A stretch of 36,393 bases of DNA from CAMDTE01 sp964504345 (GTDB lineage: Bacteria > Bacteroidota > Bacteroidia > Flavobacteriales > Schleiferiaceae): the NCBI GenBank assembly GCA_964504345.1, contig CAZDDX010000012.1:1-36393 (forward strand). Direction: 5' to 3'. Positions within the stretch are counted from its first letter, which is position 1; each line of letters starts with the position of its first letter. Positions 8,217 through 16,070 of the stretch are shown in pieces. The notes beneath the pieces were generated by a model. The model was not told where the DNA came from. It searched no databases and saw only the letters and a program-made list of their open reading frames with translations. Position numbers and translations under genes: made by a program.

Positions 8217-9323
8217 TTAAAATTCAGACCGATTCACACGGTGTTGCAAATAAAAATCAGCCAAAACCAAATAGGTCATGGCCTCTACGATGGGGACTGC
8301 GCGCGGCAGAACGGTAGCGTCGTGGCGTCCGCCCACGGTTAACTCTTGGGGTTGTCCGTAAACATCCACGGTTTGCTGGGGTTGCGCGATGGAAGCGATG
8401 GGTTTAAAGGCCACGCGAAACAGCAGCGAATTGCCGTTGGATATGCCGCCTTGGATGCCGCCGCTGCGGTTGGTGGCGGTGGTTCCCATTCCGGTGAAGG
8501 AGTCGTTGTGCGCGCTGCCCATGGATTCTGCACCGGAAAAACCGGAGCCAAATTCCACCCCCTTGACGGCGTTGATGCTCAAAAGGGCGTGGCCCAACAC
8601 GGCGTGCAGTTTGTCAAAAACCGGTTCCCCCCAGCCGGCGGGAACACCGTCCACCCGGACGGCAATCACTCCTCCGGCGGTATCGCCTTGCTCCTTGAGG
8701 TCCGCCAGGCGCTGTTCCATTTGCGCGGCCACTGCCCCATCCGGACAGCGCAGCGGATGGGATTCGGTCTGGATTTGAAGCAACGAAACCGTTCCCGATT
8801 CCAACAAGGCAGGATCTGCGCCGATGCCCGCCAAGCGTTCCACGTAGGCAACGCCCTGAACGGATTGGGGCAAGATTTGGCGCGCTACATCACCGGCCAC
8901 CACGCGTGCAACGGTCTCCCGGGCAGAGGCCCTGCCCCCGCCGCGCGCGTCGCGCAAGCCATATTTGGCCCACCAGGTGAAGTCCGCGTGGGAGGGCCTG
9001 AAAACGTCTTGAAGGGCGTCGTAGTCGCTGGAGCGAGCGTTGGTGTTGCGCACCAAAAAGGCAATGGGGGTGCCCAAGGCGCGAACCGATTGACCGGGCT
9101 CGCCCGGTTCCAAGCCGCTGAGCCACTCCACCGAATCGGACTCTTGTCGGGAGGAAGCGTAGGGGTTTTGTCCCGTTTTTCGTCGGTTTACGGCGCTCTG
9201 TACGGCGGCTAAATCCAACAAAGTCCCGCCCGGAACGCCGTCGATCACCCCGCCCACGGCAGGCCCGTGCGATTCCCCAAAAGTGGTCAAGCGAAGGATT
9301 TGCCCCCAAGTGTTTCCAGCCAT
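8217..9323 (-). CDS. aroC: Chorismate synthase
   Basis: Converts 5-enolpyruvylshikimate 3-phosphate to chorismate using reduced FMN, the last shikimate-pathway step. The 368-residue protein begins MAGNTWGQILRLTTFGESHGP and has the three family signatures: GESHGPAVGG near the N-terminus, ARGGGRASARET in the middle, and GRHDATVLPRAVPIVEAM near the C-terminus. The ATG at 9323 was chosen because the family always starts at this position; the longer open frame overlaps hutI. It is the first gene of a leftward operon. A -7 box ends only 4 bases before the ATG, predicting a leaderless message. Confidence 0.97.
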   Translation of the reverse strand: MAGNTWGQILRLTTFGESHGPAVGGVIDGVPGGTLLDLAAVQSAVNRRKTGQNPYASSRQESDSVEWLSGLEPGEPGQSVRALGTPIAFLVRNTNARSSDYDALQDVFRPSHADFTWWAKYGLRDARGGGRASARETVARVVAGDVARQILPQSVQGVAYVERLAGIGADPALLESGTVSLLQIQTESHPLRCPDGAVAAQMEQRLADLKEQGDTAGGVIAVRVDGVPAGWGEPVFDKLHAVLGHALLSINAVKGVEFGSGFSGAESMGSAHNDSFTGMGTTATNRSGGIQGGISNGNSLLFRVAFKPIASIAQPQQTVDVYGQPQELTVGGRHDATVLPRAVPIVEAMTYLVLADFYLQHRVNRSEF

Positions 9324-9327
9324 GCTC

Positions 9328-9335
9328 CAAAAGTA
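9328..9335 (-). promoter_or_regulatory. -7 box of the aroC operon
   Basis: TACTTTTG on the minus strand, 4 bases before the aroC ATG. With transcription starting a few bases past the box, the mRNA would begin at or next to the start codon. Confidence 0.55.
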
Positions 9336-9345
9336 GGGGCTTTTG

Positions 9346-9353
9346 TACATTCG
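9346..9353 (+). promoter_or_regulatory. Candidate -7 box of the hut operon
   Basis: TACATTCG on the plus strand has one mismatch to TAnnTTTG and lies 6 bases before the hutI ATG. Only 36 bases separate the aroC and hutI start codons, so the promoter must be in or very near this spot unless it lies within aroC. Confidence 0.4.
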
Positions 9354-9359
9354 TAGTCC

Positions 9360-10688
9360 ATGCGCAAGCGAATTGTTCACCTCCGCGGATTGGCCTTGGC
9401 CCAAGCACCCGCAATCGATGCTCCGGGCGTTTTGCCCGGCAAACTGCAAAACGACGTTTCCATTTTGGAAGATGCCTATTTGGATTGGTCCGATGGCGTC
9501 ATCACCGGATTTGGCACCATGTCCGACTTGGCGCGATTGGATTCCGAAGGGTACGGACTGGGCGAAGCTCCGGATGAAGTTTTGGACGGAACCGGACGGT
9601 GGGTACTGCCCGGTTTTGTGGACAGCCACACGCATGCGGTTTTTGCCGCACCCCGGGAGCAGGAATTTGCCTTGCGCATTGGCGGCGCTACCTACCAAGA
9701 AATTGCGGCTGCGGGTGGGGGAATTTTGAACAGCTCAAGAGCTTTGGCGGCAAAGAGCGAAGCTCAATTGGTGGACGAAGCCCTTCCGCGTTTGGAGGCC
9801 CTCATGCACACTGGAACCACGGCACTGGAAATCAAATCCGGCTACGGTTTGTCTTTGGACAGCGAACGCAAAATGTTGCGGGTGGTGGCTGAGTTAAAAA
9901 AGCAGAGTCCTTTGGACCTGCGCAGTACCTACCTGGGGTTGCACGCGGTGCCGACAGATTTTGCAGGAGGTAAAGCCGCCTACGTAGCGGCAGCGCTGAA
10001 CGACTGGTTGCCGCGTTTGGTGGACGAGGGTTTGGTGGACTTTGTGGACGCCTTTATTGAAAATGGTTATTTTGATCTATCTGATTTGTCCCGATTGGCC
10101 GAGGCCTCCGATCGGTATGGATTGCCCTTGAAGCTGCACGTCAATCAATTCTCCTCCCTGGGCGCGGTTCCGGCCGCTGTGGCCGCGGGTGCTTGGAGTG
10201 TGGATCACTTGGAGGTTTTGGAACCGGCGGACTTGGCGGCTTTGGCGGATGTTTGGCTTGCTAATTCTGCTGGCTCTTTGGCCCCGGTAGGTGGTGCATC
10301 CGAAAAACGACCTACCCTGCCCGTGGCGCTACCCGCCTGCAGTCATTTCCTGCGCCTCCCGTACACTCCGGCGCGAAAGCTACTGGATGCCGGCATTCCA
10401 GTGGGAATAGCTTCCGACTTCAACCCCGGTTCCGCTCCGTGCAGCAATGCATTCATGCTTTGGAATTTGGCCTGTGTTAACGCCCAAATGACGCCTGAGG
10501 AGGCGCTGGTGGGCTTGACTTTGCACGGCGCCTATGCCTTGGGCTGGGAGCAAAAAATGGGCAGCATTTCGGTGGGTAAGCAAGCGGATTTCATCCTAAC
10601 CCACCCGGCCCCATCGCTCGCCTATTTTCCGTATCGATTTGGAGAAAACCACGCCGATCGAGTTTTTAAAAAAGGATTTTGCCGGTAA
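9360..10688 (+). CDS. hutI: Imidazolonepropionase
   Basis: Hydrolyses 4-imidazolone-5-propionate to N-formimino-L-glutamate, the third step of histidine breakdown. It is an amidohydrolase-fold protein of 442 residues. Metal ligands are visible as H90 and H92 in VDSHTH, H260 in HVNQ and D353 in SDFNPGS. Substrate-binding signatures include GGGI (119-122), EIKSGYGL (157-164) and VDHLE with H283. It is about 20 residues longer than many homologues because of an insert near residues 15-30. It is the first gene of a rightward operon continuing with hutG and ftcD. hutH and hutU, which catalyse the earlier steps, are not in the window. Confidence 0.95.
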   Translation: MRKRIVHLRGLALAQAPAIDAPGVLPGKLQNDVSILEDAYLDWSDGVITGFGTMSDLARLDSEGYGLGEAPDEVLDGTGRWVLPGFVDSHTHAVFAAPREQEFALRIGGATYQEIAAAGGGILNSSRALAAKSEAQLVDEALPRLEALMHTGTTALEIKSGYGLSLDSERKMLRVVAELKKQSPLDLRSTYLGLHAVPTDFAGGKAAYVAAALNDWLPRLVDEGLVDFVDAFIENGYFDLSDLSRLAEASDRYGLPLKLHVNQFSSLGAVPAAVAAGAWSVDHLEVLEPADLAALADVWLANSAGSLAPVGGASEKRPTLPVALPACSHFLRLPYTPARKLLDAGIPVGIASDFNPGSAPCSNAFMLWNLACVNAQMTPEEALVGLTLHGAYALGWEQKMGSISVGKQADFILTHPAPSLAYFPYRFGENHADRVFKKGFCR

Positions 10689-10740
10689 CCCACTGAATTA
10701 CAATTACTTGGGAACCGTCGATTCATCAAACGCAACAAAC

Positions 10741-11724
10741 ATGTCATTCCACTACACACAAATTCGATCTGGGGAACGCAAATGGGGCGAGGTACTGGAA
10801 TCTCGTTCCTGGGACCACCCCGACGTACAGTTTGTGCTGGTGGGCATTCCGGAAGACGTGGGCGTTCGGGCCAACGGAGGAAATCCCGGAGCCGCGCAAA
10901 CTCCGGAGGCCGTATTCCGTGCCTTGTGCAACCTGCAAGACAACCGCTGGACCCCGAAAAATGTGGGGTTGCTGGGGATGGTTCCCGTGGAAGATGTACA
11001 AGCTCAGGCCGCTGCCTACCCTACTTCCACGCCGGAGGGATTGGAGGCCTTGCGTGCGTTGACGGCCCGCGTGGACGACCGCGTTTTGGAAACCCTGGCG
11101 CCGGTTTGGGCCGCCGGCAAAATTCCCATCGCCGTGGGCGGCGGGCACAACAACGCTTTCCCGCTCTTGACGGGAGCCTCCAGGGCGCACGGTGCCCGGA
11201 TGGACGCACTGAACATAGACGCCCACACGGATTGGCGCCCTCTGGAAGGTCGGCACTCCGGCAATGGTTTTACGGCTGCACGGGTGCAAAATGCCCTGGA
11301 TCGGTACGCCGTTTGGGGCCTGCAGGAAGCCTACACGCCGGAATCTGTTTTGGAGGCGTTTGACCGGGACCCCCACCGAACGTTTGCCTCGTTTGAATCG
11401 TTTGCCGTGCGTGGCGAAACGTCCGAAACCGACGCGTGGAACCGCTGCCTGGCATTCTTACGAGCGGATGCACCCTTTGGACTGGAGGTAGACCTGGACG
11501 CCGTTCGTGGATTTCCTTCCAGTGCTGCAACTCAAACGGGTATGAGCCTGGAATCGGTGCGCCGAGCGGTGTATGCCGCGGCGCAAACCCAACGCCCGGC
11601 CTACCTCCACGTGTGCGAAGGAATTGCCGTTGCACCCGACGGAACGGTGCACGCAGGAGTGGCTAAGGCGATTGCGGCTTTGGTGGTGGATTTTGTTCGG
11701 GGGTACGCAAGTCCTTTGGAATGA
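10741..11724 (+). CDS. hutG: Formimidoylglutamase (arginase/ureohydrolase family)
   Basis: Manganese hydrolase that would split N-formimino-L-glutamate into glutamate and formamide. The 327-residue protein keeps all six metal ligands of the ureohydrolase fold: H136 in GGGHNNAF, D160, H162 and D164 in NIDAHTDW, and D251 and D253 in EVDLDAV. The GGGH form (rather than GGDH) and the RPLEGRHSGNGF loop after DAHTD fit formiminoglutamase better than arginase or agmatinase. I chose the ATG at 10741, preceded by an A-rich leader. The frame is open 34 codons upstream but overlaps hutI. The stop overlaps the ftcD start (ATGA). Confidence 0.88.
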   Translation: MSFHYTQIRSGERKWGEVLESRSWDHPDVQFVLVGIPEDVGVRANGGNPGAAQTPEAVFRALCNLQDNRWTPKNVGLLGMVPVEDVQAQAAAYPTSTPEGLEALRALTARVDDRVLETLAPVWAAGKIPIAVGGGHNNAFPLLTGASRAHGARMDALNIDAHTDWRPLEGRHSGNGFTAARVQNALDRYAVWGLQEAYTPESVLEAFDRDPHRTFASFESFAVRGETSETDAWNRCLAFLRADAPFGLEVDLDAVRGFPSSAATQTGMSLESVRRAVYAAAQTQRPAYLHVCEGIAVAPDGTVHAGVAKAIAALVVDFVRGYASPLE

Positions 11725-12695
11725 AGCAGGACAAACTGCTGGCGTGGAACGACCCCGCCTTCGACGGATGGCTGGAGTGCATTCCCAACGTTTCCGAAGG
11801 GCGCAATCTGGGGTTGCTGGAGGAGTTCGCGTCGGCCATTCAATCCGTTCCCGGGGTTCATTTGCTGCACCAAGACGCCAATGCGGATGCGCACCGCACG
11901 GTGTACACGTTTGTGGGGCCCGCGGGTGCGGTGGTGGAAGCTGCTTTTCAACTGTACGCCGCGGTGGCGGAACGTTTGGATCTTCGGCAGCACGCGGGAG
12001 CGCATCCGCGTCAAGGAGCAGTGGACGTGTGCCCCTTGGTCCCGTTGGGCACCACCTCGTGGGAAGTTGCGCAAGAAGCCGCGCGGAATTTGGGGCGTCG
12101 GCTTGCGGAAGAGTTGCAGTTGGGCGGTTGGTTCTACGAACAAAATGCCACGCGCCCGGACCGACGCCTGTTGGCCGATCTGCGCCGCGGCGGCTACGAG
12201 GCTTTGGGGCACAAGGCGGTGGATCCCGCCTGGGCGCTTGATTTTGGAACCTTTCGCAAAGCGGATTCCTTTGGAGCTACGGTGGTGGGGGCCCGGCCTT
12301 TTTTAATAGCCTATAACTTTACTTTAAGTAGCGCCTTGCAACTAAATGAATCTAAGTCTATTGCCAATTTAACCAGAGAGTCAACCGGTGGCTTGAAGGG
12401 CGTTCGGGCCATCGGTTGGTGGATGGAGGGCTACCGCAGGGCCCAGGTGAGCTGCAACCTCACGGACACCTTGGCGGTATCGGCCAAAGAGGTTTTTGAT
12501 GCGGTTTCCGCGGAAGCGCACCGGTTGGGCGGTACCGTGGAGGCGTCGGAGTTAATTGGCCTGATTCCCGCGCACGGGCTGCGTGGATTTGCTCCGCTGG
12601 AAGAGGCGGTTTCGTACCTCAAATTGGACGGCCACGGTCCTTTTGATTTAAATACCCGACTGCTGGAAAACATCCTAAACACTTTACCTCGCTAG
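11721..12695 (+). CDS. ftcD: Glutamate formimidoyltransferase
   Basis: Transfers the formimino group of N-formimino-L-glutamate to tetrahydrofolate, an alternative to HutG. The 324-residue protein begins with a short lead and then LECIPNVSEGRN. It has QDANADAHRTVYTFVG and GAHPRQGAVDVCPLVP with the catalytic H95, and LIGLIPAHGLRGF near the C-terminus. Only the transferase domain is present, without the cyclodeaminase found fused in animals. The start overlaps the hutG stop by four bases. Positions 12301-12360 are unusually AT-rich (18 of 60 G or C) compared with the rest of the gene, while still encoding the conserved RPFLIAYNF region. Having both hutG and ftcD in one operon is redundant on paper. 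Confidence 0.93.
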   Translation: MKQDKLLAWNDPAFDGWLECIPNVSEGRNLGLLEEFASAIQSVPGVHLLHQDANADAHRTVYTFVGPAGAVVEAAFQLYAAVAERLDLRQHAGAHPRQGAVDVCPLVPLGTTSWEVAQEAARNLGRRLAEELQLGGWFYEQNATRPDRRLLADLRRGGYEALGHKAVDPAWALDFGTFRKADSFGATVVGARPFLIAYNFTLSSALQLNESKSIANLTRESTGGLKGVRAIGWWMEGYRRAQVSCNLTDTLAVSAKEVFDAVSAEAHRLGGTVEASELIGLIPAHGLRGFAPLEEAVSYLKLDGHGPFDLNTRLLENILNTLPR

Positions 12696-12709
12696 ACGTT
12701 TCTACAGAT

Positions 12710-13411
12710 ATGAACCTATTTAAAGCACGCATTTTAGTGACCGGAGGGAGTTCCGGCTTGGGAAAGGCCATGGCGGCCGCCCTGATTGCAAAAGGGGCCC
12801 AAGTGGCCATCACCGGGCGAGACCCGGAAAAATTGAAGCGAGTTGCTCAGGAATTGGGCGGCATCCCCTTGGAGGGACGCATGGATCAGGAGTCGGAGCT
12901 GATGCACGTATTTGCACAGCTGGATGCCTTGTGGGGCGGACTGGACGTGTTGATCAACAACGCAGGAATCGGTCGTTTTGAGCCGATGCAGGAGGTGGAG
13001 CAACGACATTTTGACGAAGTATTTCCGACGAATGTGTACGGGCCAGCGCTTGCCGGCCGCGAGGCCGTGAAGCGCTTTATGGCCCAAGGCTACGGCCACA
13101 TCATCAACGTGGCGTCCAGTGCCGGCGTCAAGGGGTTTAAAAACGGAACTGTCTACGCGGCGTCCAAGTTTGCCTTGCGCGGAATGACCGAATGCTGGCG
13201 CGAAGAGCTGCGGCCGCACAACATTCGCGTCATGCTCATCAATCCCTCTGCCGTACCCACCGCCTTCAACGTTACCGACCGATCGGAGAAAGAACTGCGG
13301 GATAAAATGCTCACCCCCAACGAAATCGCACACGCTGCCGTTGCCGTCTTGGAACTGGACGACCGGGGATTCATTCCCGAACTCGGTGTTTGGGCCACCA
13401 ATCCTTTCTAG
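12710..13411 (+). CDS. Short-chain dehydrogenase/reductase (SDR)
   Basis: Classical NAD(P)-dependent SDR, 233 residues. The nucleotide-binding motif is TGGSSGLG (11-18), followed by NNAG (83-86). The catalytic set includes N108, a serine at 136-137 (NVASSAG), Y149 and K153 in YAASK. R37 after the second strand (ITGRD) favours NADPH. The C-terminal stretch DDRGFIPELGVWATNPF is shared by a common Bacteroidota SDR group of unknown substrate. It begins 14 bases after ftcD and abuts the next gene, so it is cotranscribed with the hut genes, but no known histidine-pathway step needs it. Confidence 0.9.
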   Translation: MNLFKARILVTGGSSGLGKAMAAALIAKGAQVAITGRDPEKLKRVAQELGGIPLEGRMDQESELMHVFAQLDALWGGLDVLINNAGIGRFEPMQEVEQRHFDEVFPTNVYGPALAGREAVKRFMAQGYGHIINVASSAGVKGFKNGTVYAASKFALRGMTECWREELRPHNIRVMLINPSAVPTAFNVTDRSEKELRDKMLTPNEIAHAAVAVLELDDRGFIPELGVWATNPF

Positions 13412-14101
13412 GTGCAGCGCATCGACGTTTGGTCTTTTGAATTCAGCGGTTGGCGCAACTGCTGGTGGGCCTTTGTGGCCATGGGCAAATCAGAGCTATC
13501 GGTAGCCGACGTACCCGGCCTGACGTTTGCCAAGCAATTGGGCACGGGGGCCGGTACCGGTTTTTCCGTTTGGCCCAACTTCAGACGGTACGTCTGGGTA
13601 TTGGTTTGGAGTGGGACCGACGCCGTGGCGAATGCGGACCGTTTTTACGCCAACAACCCCGTGTTCCAAGAGCATCGGGAACGGAGCAAATCCACCCACT
13701 GGTGGCGCATGACGGGCCTGCGCTCGCACGGCACCTGGAACGGCTTACAGCCCTTCGAATGTTTGCCGGATGCCCCAACCACCGGCCGCGTGGCGGTCAT
13801 CACCCGAGCCTCCATCAAACGCAGCCAGTTTTGGCGCTTTTGGAGCCGGGTTTCCGCCTCTGCCAAACTGCTCAAAGACCGCCCCGGCCTGGAGTGTGCC
13901 GTGGGCATCGGGGAATTGCCGCTGGTGGAACAAGCCACGTTTTCCGTTTGGTCCAATGCCGAAGCACTGGAAGGATTCGCCTACCGTTCGCCGGGCCACG
14001 CCAAGCGCATTCGCGAAACGCATAAGTACGGATGGTATTCCGAAGAACAGTTTACGCGCTTTGCCGTTTTGTCCGACGGCCTGAATTCGCTGCCAAATTG
14101 A
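13412..14101 (+). CDS. CrtA-like protein (spheroidene monooxygenase family)
   Basis: The 229-residue protein resembles the spheroidene monooxygenase CrtA family. Shared features are an N-terminal strand ending in a GW segment (residues 12-20), the middle RVAVITRASIKRSQFWRFW region, GIGELPLVEQATFSVW, and the C-terminal SPGHAKRIRETHKYGWYSEE. CrtA adds keto groups to acyclic carotenoids. Whether this homologue acts on carotenoids is not shown, and no crt genes are near. The GTG at 13412 directly follows the SDR stop codon with no spacer; I preferred it over the next ATG (13481) because the segment between matches the family's N-terminus. Translation therefore probably depends on ribosomes finishing the SDR gene. 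Confidence 0.75.
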   Translation: MQRIDVWSFEFSGWRNCWWAFVAMGKSELSVADVPGLTFAKQLGTGAGTGFSVWPNFRRYVWVLVWSGTDAVANADRFYANNPVFQEHRERSKSTHWWRMTGLRSHGTWNGLQPFECLPDAPTTGRVAVITRASIKRSQFWRFWSRVSASAKLLKDRPGLECAVGIGELPLVEQATFSVWSNAEALEGFAYRSPGHAKRIRETHKYGWYSEEQFTRFAVLSDGLNSLPN

Positions 14102-14171
14102 CAGCCTTACGCCCTTGGCACGCCCCTTGCACCCGGGTATTCGTCCAACTGTATTTTAAAATTTGAACGCT

Positions 14172-16061
14172 ATGTCAACTGGAAAAATCAACGTCTCCGC
14201 GGAGAATATTTTCCCCATCATCAAAAAATTCCTGTACAGCGACCACGAAATCTTCTTGCGGGAGCTGATCTCCAACGCGGTGGACGCCACCAACAAACTG
14301 AAGCACCTGGCCAACTTGGGCGAGTTCAAAGGCGAAATGGGCGACCTGACGATTCGCGTGGATGTGGACAAAAAGAAAAAACAAATCCGCATCATCGACC
14401 GCGGCATTGGCATGACGGCCGAAGAGGTGGATAAGTACATCAACCAAGTAGCTTTTTCGGGTGCGGAGGAATTCGTGAAGAAGTACGAAGGCAAGGTGGA
14501 TCCGGCAGCCATGATCGGTCATTTTGGTTTGGGTTTTTACTCTGCCTTCATGGTGGCCAAAACCGTCGAAATCAAAACCAAGAGCCACACCCAAGCTGCC
14601 GATGAATCCGGGGCCCACTGGATGTGCGACGGCTCTCCAGAGTTTACCCTCAAAGCCCTCAAAAAGAACGATCGCGGCACAGAAATCGTTCTGAACGTGG
14701 CGGACGACAGCGAAGACTTTTTGGAGGACTTCAAAATCCGCGAGTTGTTGAAAAAGTACGCCCGTTTCATGAGCGTGCCCATCCAATTTGGCGAGCGCGA
14801 AGAGCGCACCAACGTGGCGGCCGAAGGCGAAGAACCCAAGTACGAAACTTCCAAAGTGCCGGACATCATCAACGCCGACGCTCCCGCTTGGACCAAGAAA
14901 CCGTCGGAATTGACCGACGAAGACTACAAGAAATTTTATAAAGCGCTGTATCCTTTCAGCTTTGACGAGCCCCTCTTCCACATTCACTTGAACGTGGACT
15001 ACCCGTTTGACCTGACCGGAATCTTGTTTTTTCCACGCGTCAAGCCCAACATGGAACTGCAGCGCAACAAAATCCAATTGTACCAAAACCAGGTGTTTGT
15101 CACCGACAACGTGGAAGGAATTGTACCGGATTTCCTAACGCTCCTGCACGGGGTATTGGATTCCAAAGACATTCCGTTAAACGTTTCTCGTTCCTACCTC
15201 CAAGCGGACGGCAACGTCAAGAAAATCAGCGGCCACATCACCAAAAAGGTAGCGGACAAGCTGGAGGAAATGTTCAAGGCAGACCGCGCAGACTTTGAGT
15301 CCAAGTGGAACGACATCAAAATGATCATTGAGTACGGAATGATCACGGACGAGAAGTTCTTTGAGCGTGCGGAAAAATTCTTCTTGGTTCAAAACACCGA
15401 CGGCGGCTTCTTCACCTTGGACGAGTACGTAGACAAAATCAAGGCCCTGCAAACGGACAAGGACGGCACCACGGTCATCCTCTACGCCGCCTCCAAAGAC
15501 GGGCAGCACGCCTACATTGAGAAAGCCCAAGCGCAGGGGTACGACACCGTATTGTTGGACTCCCCCATTGTGAGCCATTGGATGCAGAAAATCGAAACCA
15601 GCAAGGAAAAAGTTCGCTTTGCACGCGTGGATTCCGATTTGCTGGACAAGTTGATTCCCAAAGAGGGCGACCGTCCTACCCTGCTGACGGAAGACGAAAC
15701 CAAACAGCTAAAAGACGCTTTGGAAGCGCACGTAGACACCAAAAAATTCACGGTTCGCGTGGAGGCTTTGGAGTCCGACGACGCCCCGATGGTGGTGACC
15801 ATTCCTGAATTCATGCGGCGGATGCGCGAAATGAGCGCCACCGGTGGTGGCGGTTTCATGGGCATGGGCGATCTGCCCGAATCTTATGATTTGGTGGTCA
15901 ATGCCAACCACGCATTGGCCGGAAAATTGCTCCGCACGCCATCCGAAGAGCAAGGCGACTTAATTCAACACGCGAAGGACTTGGCCCTGCTGCAACAAAA
16001 CCTTTTGCACGGTGCTGCGTTAACGTCGTTTGTAAAGCGTGCACTCGAAAAATTAGTCTAA
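14172..16061 (+). CDS. htpG: Molecular chaperone HtpG (Hsp90 family)
   Basis: Cytoplasmic ATP-dependent chaperone dimer, 629 residues. The N-terminal GHKL ATPase shows ELISNAVDA with the catalytic E31 and the Mg/ATP ligand N35, D76 in DRGIGM, and GHFGLGFYSAF (116-126). The middle domain carries the conserved RVKPNMELQRNKIQLYQNQVFV and SRSYLQ stretches. The C-terminus lacks the eukaryotic MEEVD tail, as expected. I chose the ATG at 14172 because the N-terminus MSTGKINVSAEN matches the family; three extra codons upstream (TTG 14163) are open. The 70 bases upstream contain no clear -7 box and no CIRCE-like repeat. Confidence 0.96.
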   Translation: MSTGKINVSAENIFPIIKKFLYSDHEIFLRELISNAVDATNKLKHLANLGEFKGEMGDLTIRVDVDKKKKQIRIIDRGIGMTAEEVDKYINQVAFSGAEEFVKKYEGKVDPAAMIGHFGLGFYSAFMVAKTVEIKTKSHTQAADESGAHWMCDGSPEFTLKALKKNDRGTEIVLNVADDSEDFLEDFKIRELLKKYARFMSVPIQFGEREERTNVAAEGEEPKYETSKVPDIINADAPAWTKKPSELTDEDYKKFYKALYPFSFDEPLFHIHLNVDYPFDLTGILFFPRVKPNMELQRNKIQLYQNQVFVTDNVEGIVPDFLTLLHGVLDSKDIPLNVSRSYLQADGNVKKISGHITKKVADKLEEMFKADRADFESKWNDIKMIIEYGMITDEKFFERAEKFFLVQNTDGGFFTLDEYVDKIKALQTDKDGTTVILYAASKDGQHAYIEKAQAQGYDTVLLDSPIVSHWMQKIETSKEKVRFARVDSDLLDKLIPKEGDRPTLLTEDETKQLKDALEAHVDTKKFTVRVEALESDDAPMVVTIPEFMRRMREMSATGGGGFMGMGDLPESYDLVVNANHALAGKLLRTPSEEQGDLIQHAKDLALLQQNLLHGAALTSFVKRALEKLV

Positions 16062-16070
16062 TTTCAACCC

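Noticed and set aside
9324..9698. N-terminal extension of aroC up to 9698
   Set aside because: It lies antisense to hutI and the chorismate synthase family starts at the MAGNTWGQ position.
14102..14171. Possible heat-shock operator or sigma box before htpG
   Set aside because: I found no CIRCE-like inverted repeat and no box fitting TAnnTTTG at a proper distance; the TTTG at 14162-14165 is too close to the ATG and preceded by AA rather than TA.
14175..15086. 303-codon frame antisense to htpG
   Set aside because: The composition mirrors the Hsp90 coding sequence and contains no family signature; htpG is unambiguous.
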